Shown: positions 47,031 to 59,200 of the stretch, one piece after another
Position numbering within the stretch: position 1 is the first letter of the stretch
Layout of the letters: every line of letters begins with the position of its first letter
Source: Corylus avellana
Lineage: Eukaryota; Streptophyta; Magnoliopsida; Fagales; Betulaceae
Assembly (NCBI RefSeq): GCF_901000735.1
Contig: NC_081541.1
Span: 25,565,420-25,629,419, forward strand
Direction: 5' to 3'
DNA: 64,000 bases
The notes under the pieces: model-generated
Seen by the model: the letters and a program-made list of their open reading frames with translations, nothing else
Told to the model about the DNA's origin: nothing
The model's database searches: none
Position numbers and translations under genes: made by a program

Positions 47031-49047
47031 AGAAATATTCTTTTCTAAAAGGTTCATGTACTTTTCAAGCGTATTGATAATGAATATTTTGGGAGATAAA
47101 GCTAAGGAAAAAGGACAAACAATAGGCAATGTTTATGAAATCATTAAATAAAGAATTTGTACCTAAGGTTTGTGCTGTGAAATTTTAAATGTACTCACAA
47201 GTATAGAAAAACTAACTAAATCTAACTAAATAAATCATAATCTAGTTCAATAAAAATATTGTTGTTTGGAAATAAAAATAAAATTATACATGCAATTAAT
47301 CTAAACGAAATAAATAATAAAATAGTAAATTATCAAGATAAAAAGAACCAAAGTTGTGAAATCAACCTCATTAATTCATAACAACATATATTATTGATCA
47401 TTGATTTTACCCAAACTCTACATGATAATCTAGAAATCAATCTTGTTATCATGGAAAATATCATCGTAAAAACTCTTAACAAAAATCTAAAGCATGTTCT
47501 TCTTTACTTTAACAATTTAAAACAAAATCATCAATTGTATCCGTCAAAAACATATCACAAGAGATATCTAATTTTAAAATCAACAATATAAACCAAGCAT
47601 TCAATTAATTAAGAGGATTCTAAATCATGAGAGAAACATGATTGAACTCATATCCGAATTTCATCTTTATCAATTGATGTGAAGCAAGAACAATTTATTA
47701 ATCATTAAATAAAACATTATTATTTTGGGCAAAATCAATTCTCAAAAATAAATATTGAAACTTATTAACGAGACTTCATCCTCAACCTTACTTGAAAATT
47801 TAGCCTCTCATATTATTAAAGTACATAGCAAAATATAAATAAAAAGACAAAAAAGAAAAAGAAAAAGAAAAAGAAAAAGAAAAGAACTTGAGCATCTCCT
47901 GCTATGCGTCGCTCCCCCAAGTCTCTGGCGCTCTGCGGCGCCTTTGTGCTTCCCCCTGGTTGTGTCATGTGTGTGTGGCTTGCTCCTTTATTTCCTTTTT
48001 TTTTTTTTTTTTTCAAGTGCCAACACCGACTTATTAGGTTTTGTCTTTCTTGTTTTATTTCTTCTACAATTCTCTTGTTTTGATTCTTGTATGTGGCCCA
48101 CGTAAGTGACTTGGCTTCCTTTGGTCCCACTTGGATTGACATCTCCTACCCAAAAAGTGGGTCCTTGGACAATTTGTTCATTCCTCTTTAATTAAAGAAA
48201 ACTTGATTAAGTTTTCACAAAATTCTGCATCTCTTCATTGATTAATAAAAATTTCATAAATTCCTACAAAATATATCATTTTAAACTCAATATTAGAGAT
48301 TGAACAATATTCCACAATTAAATCTAAAATGCAAGAATTAGAATAAAACAAAATATGATATCACTTATTTTAATAAAGAAAATAAGCATTTTTTTTTTTT
48401 TTAAAGAACCACATTTTTATTTGATCCCTTTTGGGATATGCATTTTGGCCTAACTCATTTAGTATAACATCAGTAAATATATCGAGATACGATGGACAAA
48501 AGACATAAGATTGGCATCTTTTGAGACATTAGAACTTCAATTTTGTAGCATTATTTTTGTTGGTAAACATGAAGAAGACTGATATCAATTAACACAAGGC
48601 TTCATCACTCATTTTGTATACCAATTTCATTCTACATACCACCACATTGTTTGCGGTCGACGTCGATAAGAGTATTAGCATTTGCAATTGTGGAGCACTC
48701 CTACATCGATTAATGACGTAACAACTTCCAGGTCCAATGTTACTGTTTTTATTGGGCCGAATCGTCATTTTCAAAACAAAATGTTTTAACGTTATACTAG
48801 CAATCAATGTTGCACGAGCGGGATAATGTTGAAATATCTATTTTATTGGGCTTCTACTAATTGTAGGTTTTAGTTTGCTAAAACGGGTTGGACATATAAC
48901 CTATGATGATAGATATACATGTTAACCAAAATATTGTTGAGTGATCATTTTGTTATTGGGCTTTATGCACCTTTGTTGTGTAAGAATTAGATTCATACTT
49001 GACTTGATAAACCATATGTAGGCCTGTAACCAAAATTAGGGTTAGAG
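46651..49047. other. Intergenic AT-rich DNA with microsatellites
   Basis: 46967-47027 is a 60-bp TA run. 47840-47885 is an AAAAAG-type repeat, and a T run at 47997-48014 flanks a GC-richer patch at 47890-47980. Short open frames on both strands show no motif. No gene is supported. Confidence 0.5.
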
Positions 49048-49050
49048 TTA

Positions 49051-49431
49051 GAGCATTCACAGCAGCTTCCTTATCATTTTCCTTAAATTTTGAGAACAAA
49101 ACTACTTTTTGCCTCCCTATTCAAATACACTCCACAATAGCTTCCCTTCATAGTTCCCTATAATATTAAAATATTATTTGTTTTACTTTTGTTTTGTTTT
49201 TATATTCATTTATTTTGCATAGGAAAGTGTGAAAGGAGAGTGAATGTCATTTTATGATTATAATAAATCATGTGAACTATTACAGTTAAACCCAATAGAT
49301 TGAGTTCAACTATAGCAATCCTAACATACAGGAAAGATATAAGAAAACTGCTGTAGGTGAGTTTTGTGATTTTTTTGAGATTTTCCGTGTGGGGAAAGAA
49401 AGCAGCTTTAAGGTAACTGCTGAGAATGCTC
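49051..49431. mobile_element. Tourist-like MITE (381 bp), second family member
   Basis: Ends GAGCATTCACAGCAG and, inverted, GAGCATTCTCAGCAG, with TTA on both sides. The same terminal motif is found at 19382-19930. Confidence 0.85.
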
Positions 49432-49434
49432 TTA

Positions 49435-50225
49435 AATGGTTAAGAGGAATGCTACACATCCTAAAAATTTTCTCCAAAATTTGCTCCCTAAATAATGTGT
49501 CACAATCCCATAAAATGATGACACATTTCCCTAAACAATAGATTATATAAGACGGTCACACATCATTTGGAAAGTAAATTTTGATTTTTTTTTTTTTTTT
49601 TTTTTGGGAAATATAGCAAAAATGCAAAATAGGAATATCTACAGAGTTATCAGAGGTTTCCAGTGTTCGAAGGCCTACCATAATTTTTGGTTAACTATTA
49701 GGCATGACAAGCACAGAAATTGTGCGCCCTACGTCTAAGAGAAATTAATCCTACATTATAAATTTTGTTTTCTTTTAATTCATAGAGATCTACAGAGTTT
49801 TCAATGCCAAAAGGCAGCAACTTTCCTACGAAGCTAAGTAATTGAAAGAGCAACTTAAAGAGTTAAGATGGAAATGTGTCTGCTCACAGAACAAAATTTT
49901 TGGATTGGTTGGCTCAAAGGCAGCAGCAACTTGCCTTTTATCGGCCGCAACAGAAGCCTTTGGGCATCCACGCAAGCCTGGAATTGATGCCCATTATTAG
50001 ATAATGATTATTTATGTCTAAAACAACTAATTAATTAGTCAAGAAAACAGGGGAGCCCATTTTAATCTGTGCTAACACTAATTTCTTAGGACTAAGAACT
50101 TTTAAAATGAATATGATTGCTCTCTTTCACCAATTATGTAGCCGAAAAAATGTGCCTTCAGCCGCAAGTTCTTCCTTCTAGTTGTGATATCGAAAATCTG
50201 CAATGTGACCCATAAAAGCCTCATT
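49435..50225. other. Downstream flank of TH1
   Basis: It includes a T run at 49586-49604 and a left-end-like MITE motif (GGAATGCTACACATCC at 49445). The TH1 3' untranslated region probably occupies the last few hundred bases (minus strand), but no single AATAAA signal stands out. Confidence 0.45.
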
Positions 50226-53200
50226 TCAATGCGTTCTCTCCATTGACATTGATGCTGCCTCCTTTAACACTGCATGCAACTCCCTAGTCGCCGTGAGAAC
50301 ACTTTCCCTATCGAAAAGAGCTGACACAACGGCGACTCCTTTCAGATTCGGTACACCAATTTGCATCACAGAACATGCATTTGAAGCGCCAATGCCACCG
50401 ATTGCAACCACGGGTAACTTGGAAGCCACACAAACAGCTTTCAACCCATCCAGGCCGACAGTGAGATTGTTTTCCTTCGTATTGGTTGGATATACGCCAC
50501 CACAACCGATGTAATCGGCCCCGTCTATCCATGCTTGATTGGCTTGCTCGGGCGTCTTGCACGATACACCAATGATCTTTTCAGGGCCAAGAAGAGTGCG
50601 GGCTACGCGAGCAGGCATGTCTGACTGACCAACATGCACCCCATCAGCATCACAAGCAATGGCAACATCAATCCGGTCGTTTATCAGTAGAGGTATTCCA
50701 TGTGAACGGCAAATTTTGAGACATGCTTTCGCTGCTTCCAAAAAGTCCTGTGTTTCAACATCCTTTTCCCTGCCAAACCAAATAAAATATTGAAAATAAC
50801 AAAAAACATTCTGTTAATATACAAATTTTTTGCACAGGCAACCCCTTACAGGTCAAGCTAAGAAAGTACAAAATATTTTATTCATAGGTAAACCCTCCCA
50901 CACACACACGAACACAAGCCCATTTCCATCCAACTACTCAGATGGCATTCAACAGTCGGGAAATGTGTGGAACTATATGACGGTTCGAAGCTTGCTACTC
51001 AGATTAAAGGCAGCTCTCTTATTTCCCTTTTTCCTGGGGGGATAAGTGTGAAGAAGAAAATCCTCACTAACAGTAACCGAGTTCCTAAACTATTATCAAC
51101 AGTCAATGAAACATTTTTTTTTAAAGAAAAATATAACTGCATAAGTATTTTAATTAACATTTCTCTAATGGAGTGAAAATTGATCGAGAAACTAGAAAAG
51201 ATGGTGCATTGCAAATTAAGAGCCAAGTTTGTAGACAATATGTCCCAACTGAGGTTAAGGCATGATGTTAGGGAAACGCCCAGAAGGTCTCTTTCCAAAA
51301 ACAAAATGTAATTGCATATGCATGGATAAAAAGATAAAAGATAAAATCTTCGACAATAAGGTTAGAAAAATATCCAATAAATGTAATTGAAAATTCCTGT
51401 TCAATCAATAAAACCAGCGTTTATGTGTTGATTAAAATACCCCACCATTGTTCATTGAAATTCCAAAGAACTAATTGGTGTAGTTGGAAATGCAATCAGA
51501 CAAGGATTTATTTCGATCATCCATCGAGGCCTAATTTCTTAGACGGAAACAAAGGAAAAACCTTTTTTGGGTGCTGAAACTAGCAAAACCCTATAAATCT
51601 TAAGAAAACTTTTAAGCCAAGAGCTAATTTTCTATTGGTAATAAGAGTCAAGCTGCTACAATGACTTCATACTATAATATTTCTAGGAAGAAAATACCAT
51701 AAAACCTAGAATTAATTAACCATAATCCTTGATTTATACTAATCCTAGTCATGCATAATAAAATAAATCAAAAGGACTCAAATACTGTTAAATAACCTAA
51801 ATTAATCATGATCTAGGATGAAAAATTGTGATGTTCATGGGTACTGCAGTGGTGCTGCTTATGATAGTGTAGTAGCCTAGTTTATATTGAGTTATTTATG
51901 CGTATTTGAGTCTTTTTAGTTTATTTTTACTATATGCGGAAAGGATTATTCAAAGTTCATGATTAACTTTCTAGAGTTTTAGGGTTTTGTCAAAAAAAAA
52001 AAAAAAAAGGATTTTTAGGGTTTTGTCTTCTTATAAATAGAAGATAATGAAATCATCTTAAGAACCTATTCCTAATACCATCAATAAACCAATGAAATCA
52101 TTGTTCGACACAATTCCTAATTGCTTGGAGAACTCTAGGGTTTTGCTTATCTCAGCACCAAAGAAGAGGTTTTTCCTTTGTTTCCCTCTAGGAAACTTAG
52201 GTTTCAATGAAAAATCGAAATAAATCAGTCTCTCGTCATGCCCCCAACTGCATCATATAAAGCCTACACTATATAACAACTATGATATGGCTAATTGAGC
52301 AAGTGTATCAAGAGCAACAAACCTCAATTGAACAATGGTAGCACCTCCTTCTATGGCAGCTCCAACAGCATCTGTAATGGAATGTCCCCACTTTTTATTC
52401 ATCCTAGAGTCTGTAACAGCATACAAGAACAAGTCGTTTTGATTAAATCCCACTTGCCTCCCAGAGTTTTGAGCGTAACTCTTAAGCCTAAATAGGAGGT
52501 CAAATGGGCCTTGGGCCCCATTTCCAATGACAATGTCTTTGCTGTAATCCAAAGCAGTGTCAACATGGCGTTTAGCTACCTGCCAAAACTCAGATAAATA
52601 AGAACTGATATGCTGATCCCTTATTATTTTAAAACACGCACACATACACAGAGGATCAGGAATAATGCATGGGAGACGAATAAAATTTAGGTTAACATCA
52701 AGGTTCAAGCAGAATCCAAAAGGTCAAACACATAACAGATTTTGAAGCTCACTAATAAATAAGCGAAACATGACCAATCTAAGAACTCTGGCCATGTAAA
52801 TTGAATGTCATTAGAGTAGACCCAACACCTCTCTCTCTCTCTCAACAGCACAAAAAGGAGAAAATAATAAATTTATATCATTTAAACCATATCCTTACTA
52901 TTTAGAGCCATGCACAGACCACACCTCACGAAGACAAGGTTACTAGTTTGAATCTCTCATTTCTCCTTCCCTTAAGGTCAATTACTTAATAAATAAACTA
53001 CTTAGAGCCATGCGCACGAGCTTATTTTTCTGTTAATTCTCAGTACAGGAGTTTGACATTATTCTTCTCAATGTTCTTTCTACAGAAAATTATATAGTAA
53101 AGCATGTGGCCATTGCACCACCCAAACAACTACCCACCCTTGCCGGGATTCTAGTCCTGGCCATAAAGGGGACCTATCGTCACCCTTACTAGCATGCTAA

Positions 53201-56200
53201 TCCTCATTATATCACTTTCATATTATTTGAAAATGAAAAGGAGATAATATAAACAAAATAAATAAAGGATAAAAAAGAGGGAAAAAAAAACCACCGCAGA
53301 CATTATCTTTATCAATGCATAAAACATTGGAAATCTTAACGTAGAATTAGAAAATAAAAGATAAGAAGTCACCTTAACAGCCTGTAGCATTGGAGAACCT
53401 TTTGCCAGCTCAGCTGCTATACAAGATGCCAGGCTGCAACCAGTACCATGAGTGTTGCGTGTTTTAATGCGTGAAGATCGCAGTTTATAGAAGTCCTGAC
53501 CTGCAAAAATCAATTATTAAGTTGAGTTTGTTCTTAACTTTAACTGTTCACACATACATTATCTTAACTACTAAAGGATTCTAAAGAGTATAAGCTTACC
53601 ATCGAAAAAGATATCAACAGCATCCAATGAATCAGGGAGATCACCACCTTTGACAAGCACATTTCTGAATAGCAAATTAGAAGTTTGTTTAAACACACTA
53701 ATGAGCATGGTAATTTTAATAATTCCTTCCTAGCAGAAGTTGATGCATCCATCTTGTCAAAAAGATTTGCCTTGTGAAGCTGAAGCACATGACATGCAAA
53801 ATCAGGTAATAAAACTACAACCTAAATGCGTTTGGTAGATAGTTTTAGGTTACTAAGTTTTAAGAACCCGTCCTCACAATAATGCCCAGGTATGACAACC
53901 AAGTCCTTTGGACTACTTTTGGACAATCAAGTATCACGCATGACTTGCATTGCATGACTTGCATTGCAGTACTTGGGATAAATGATTATTTTCTAGTAAA
54001 TATGGTAAATGTCCAAACCTTCTACTCATTAATATGTTTCAGATATTTCACAAACTTCAACATCATGTAATTTCTGAAGGTACGACCAATGTCATTCACT
54101 CTACAAATATTACCAAAACTTGTACCAACTCCCAACTACTGTTGGATGTGTGGTAACCAACAATGCATATCATGAAAGACATTTGAACATTTTCTGAAGT
54201 ACTTATGTAATAATTTCCAACTTCTTAGAGGTTTTAAAAATATCTTTCAGACTTGCCAGAAGGCACTTTGCTGTTATAAGCCAAGATTCTGTTACTTGCG
54301 CAGTCTTTGGGCCTAGTAGTCTGATAGGCTCATGCCTCACTGGTGAAAGTATAATTGAATTTACCGCTTACATACATACAATATACATACATATGCCTCA
54401 CTGGTGAAAGTATAATTGACTACATATTGATCTATTCTAATTTACTTTTATATTCATTTTATTGTTTCTGACATTTTTTTCATAAGTAACAAGAATTTTA
54501 TTAAAAAAGAGAACTCTTCCGTACACTGATTGTTCACAAAAGCTCTCCTAGAGGTTACATTTTTACCAATAATGCATAATATATTAAACTAATATCTATA
54601 TATGTTTTATTATAGTTTCAATAAAATATTAAATTATAAAAAAATAAACTATATGTCATACATATCAAAAAAATATTAGGCTTCCCAACTACTTTTGCAA
54701 CTTTAGTTGTGTGATAACCAGCAATGCATATCATGAAAGACATTTGAACGTTTTCTAAAGCGTTTATGTAATAAATCCAACTTCTTAAGCGGTTTTAAAA
54801 ATCTTTTCAGCCTTGCCAAAAGGTATGACTTTGCTGTTACATCTCTCAAGTCTCTGTTACTTATGCAGTCTTTGGGCCTAGTAGTCTGATAGGCTCATGG
54901 CTCACTGGTGAAAAAGTATAATTGACTTTACATAGATCATTCATTTTATTTATTTATTTTTTAATTTTCTCCATAAGTAATAATGAATTTTATTTAAAAA
55001 GAGAACTCTTTGGTACACTGATTGTTCATAAAAGTTCTCCCAGAGACATGACATTTTTACCAGTAACATATACACACACAAATATATTTTGTTATGTTTA
55101 GTGAATAATCTAAGTCATAATCTTAGAATAAGAAACATAAGAAAACCGTAATGTAACTATGCACATTGTTGTATTTGTTTGTAACCTTTTTTGTTATAGT
55201 ATCTTGTATTTTTTTTTTTTTTACTTAACCATGTTCTTCCCATTTAAGTATCCCAATCTAGCTCCTATATATGATATAATGAGCAACATAACAGTCATAC
55301 TCACAATTTTAGGCTCGTTTGGTAAAGTTTTAACAAGTGTTTTGAGTATTGAAAAAGGTAAAAGTAGTCTCAGCTCTGCACATTCCTAGAAATTTTTTCT
55401 TTCTTTCAGCTAAAGATTGTTATCATCTGGTATGAGAGCCCAGGTTGTGCAGATATGGTAGCGATACAATCTTCTGGATCTATGGTTGCTGATATGATTA
55501 CTGCATTAACGCACACGATTGTCAAGCATCGCAAAATGGAACCTCTAAATGTAGATGTTTGGAAGACGAGAATGCAGTTGCTTCTCAAAGAGTACAGGCC
55601 ACATTTGAGAAAAGTTGAAAATTGGGTTGGTAAAGTTTTGAAGAGTGTTTTGTAAAAATTAATAATGCATAATATATTAAACCACAGTGTTTTGTAAAGA
55701 AGTATTTTTATTAATAAAAAATTGTGTTCCACCACGGTGGCTGTGCTAGTGATCTAGCGGCCTTGACGATGGCCATGATGGCAGTGGGCTGGCGGCAACA
55801 CAACCCCTTTTTTAAGTTCTAGCATTTAAAAAAAAAATTATTGTGTTTTATTTTTGAGAAGTCTTTTGGGTTTTAAGAAGAGTTTTGTAGTTTATTTTGA
55901 AAGGTGTATTAGTGGTAGGGGCTACATCTGAAAATCCGTTTGGTTAACTATTTTTTGAAAATAGTTTTCAGTGTTTGAAAAGTGAAAAGGGTTTTATAAA
56001 ATTTTATCAAACAGGCCCTTATTTTAACATGCTTTATTATTCTAAATATTTAGGGAAAAATTCACATATGCCCTCAAACTACCACTTTATTGTCAATGTC
56101 CCTCCTACAAATTTGAAAAAAACTAAAAACCAAAAACTGAAAAAATTTAAAATTTAAAATTAAAAGGTGCTTCAAAAACCACATCCCCGGGGGTGGATCA

Positions 56201-59200
56201 GTTCCATGGTACTTTGTTCTATGTTTTCTTCCAGAGCTTGTAGATGATTTGTTTTTGTTAATTAAGAATATTTAGTGCAGTTTTAGATGTGGAAAGCTTA
56301 TTTCATGAAGCTTTGATCATGGTTCTAGGGGTTTTGTGATTGATTTTGTAGGGTTTGGAGGTTAATTAAAGCTTTATTTGGTAGTTTGAGTTTCTGGTGC
56401 ACTTTTTTGGTCGTTGATTTTGGAGGGTTTGATGGTTGATTAAAAGCTTTGTTTGGTGTGGGTTGCTCTTAATTGGAACCATGGTTGTGTCTGTACTGTT
56501 TCTGGACTCTTGAGGAAGAAGAGAAGCTGATTAGTTGAAACTGGGGACTGATTCAATTATGGATCTAGAGCTCAGATTTTGTTACTGGAATCAAATTTAA
56601 ATTTCTGGGTTTGTGCTTCTTTGGTAGGGGTTTAACTAGTGGATTTGGATCTTTTAGAATTTTATGTTTGATTCATGGAGGCTAGATTTGGAGATGGAGC
56701 TCATCATATATATGCTGAGTGCTACGGATTTATGGGCTGTGGGGAAGAGGACCTCAGAGTGGGATTTGAATGACTGGAATGGGATGGGGGATCTTTTCAT
56801 TGCCCGCCAATTGAATACAGTGCCACCGAATAGCAATGGCCAGCAGTTTTTCCCACAAAGTTCTAGTATTCCAGTGACTGGGGGCTCATTGAATAGCTCA
56901 TCATCATATTCTGATGAAGTGAATCTAGGAGCTGAGAAATAAAAATCATGTTTTTCCCAAAAACACTCGAGGTGGCTAAGCAACCCCAGGCATTTTTTTT
57001 TTTTTTTTTTTTATGAAGGGTATTTGACAATTTTTGGTAGTTAAGGAGGGACATTGACAATTGGGTGAAAGTGTACTTTTCCCAAATATTTATACATACT
57101 TTTTAAAAAACGAAAATGGGAATATCGAAAGCCTCATGCCTCACCTCACAAGGAGTAAAATGCCATTCCTTACAATTACAACATCAAAAGGGTTGTAATT
57201 CAATGAGCTAAAGATCAACAGGTTATGCAACAGAATTCTGGTTTGCAAAAATAATACATGTTCAATGTTAAAGTTGCTTCATAACTTTGAGACATAAATA
57301 CCAATTTTTAAAACTTAGACCATTCAATGATCTAGAAAAGTGTCTGGTTTCGGATCAATGGTTTGATCGCAAGTTGCCTCATGACCTCATCAAGATGTCA
57401 TAAAATGTTTAATTTAAAAAAAAAAAATGAAAAAAATATATAGCAGAGGCTGAAAGCCCCGGCAGGGTCAAGCAACCCATTAATAGGTTGCAAATCTGAA
57501 ACTTGGACCAGCAGGTTAGAGTGGGTCAAAGTGGAATTCTCTAAAATGGTTCAAAGGGTTAACTGCAGCTCCTAAGGTGCCCATTGACGGTCCTACCAGG
57601 TAAGAAATACAAAATAAAATTGTTTCACAATATCAGCCAATCAGGAGAGAACTAAACAGTTAAATATTTTTCTAATAACTAACCGTGGGCCCATGTCATG
57701 CAACAGTTTTGCAGCAGAACACATGTCAGAAACTGTTTCCAGTTGCTGACCACCAAGTAAAGCAGATGCCTCTTTTAAATTTGGTGTGATTATATCAGCC
57801 ATAGGAAAAAGATCCTCCCTGCATTTAGGAACCAGAAAAGTCCTATTAGCAAAAGAAATGATTTAAGATGGAAATTATATGTAAAGAAAATGAAAATGGA
57901 CCTTCTTTCTTCCTCGAACAGTTATTATACTAATTTTTTTTTTAAAAAAATAACAAAATAAATAATGCAATGATCTCTGCTGCAGATAGGCAAAGAACTA
58001 GAAAAGTGGTAAAGCTATGAGAATTAATGGAGACACAAAAACATGCAAGGAGCGAAAGGTATTGTCTAGACAGAGCTCAAGTGAAGAAGAGAACTCACTA
58101 ACAGCAAAACCACATAACTGATAACTGAAGGTGTCAAATCATACCATATATATATATATATATAATAGCCGAGTTCCTCCTTAAAATGGCCTAGAATTGC
58201 GACATATGGCGTGAAGGCATGCTTTTTAGTAACTAAACTGGTTTTGTCATGATTTTAATAATTTTATTGTGCTTTAATGAAAGGATTTTTTTAGCATTAA
58301 GGTTACTCTAGGATTAAGTGACAAGATTTTTTAAAAAAATTTCTGAGCCACCGCCCACTGGACATGTAATGGTCTCCAAGATTTTATTTCAAAATTTTAC
58401 TCAAATAGATTTCATTACATTCAAAAATTTATTGTAGGATATTATGGTCTCACAATTTACTACTCTCCAAAACTATAGGGAGACAAAATTTAAAAACGCA
58501 CTATATCTAAAGACTGAATTGGTTTTAGGTTCTTGTCTCTTTTTTTTAAGCAAACGTCATGTACGTTTTCCAGCATTTATTTTTTTCCCACTGCTCACAC
58601 AAGTAACACACCTCTCTCTCTCTCTCTCTCTCTCGTGCCCTAAACGCACCTCTCTCTCGTTCTTTTATTTTTTTGGTTCTTTTCACTTCGTTTTTTTGGC
58701 AAATCAACTGGAGAGGAGATTTGAAGAATTTGGTTTTTAACCTACGTTTCATTGGCTTTCGAGGTTTTATTAGAATCGGAAAAAATATATAGAAAAAGAC
58801 AGTTCTTTTCCATTATATTAGTATTTTTCATTTTTTGTTTATCTTTAATTTTTATTCAAATTGATTATTTTTTTCTTTTTAAATTTTACACTAGATTTAG
58901 GGAAATGATAGTGAGAGAGAGAGTTTCTTAATGTTATTTTGGTACAAGGTATGATGATTTTTTTAGTTTACACTGTTGTTCATTGAGTAGTTTTTTTTTT
59001 CCTACCAAACATAAAAGAAACTTTTTCCCACTACCAACATTCTTTTTATTTACCAAGTAAAAGCTAACTGGAATTGGGTATCAACATTCTCATACTTTTG
59101 AGCACACCTTTTTAACTTTGTTAATGAGAAAGTTTAACTGCTGAAAAACAAGGGTTTACCAATAGAAGTCTTAGGTGAGTGATACTATATTCTTTTGATC

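Noticed and set aside
58546..58752. Arg/Glu-repeat open frame on the minus strand
   Set aside because: It is a translation of the CT microsatellite at 58612-58660.
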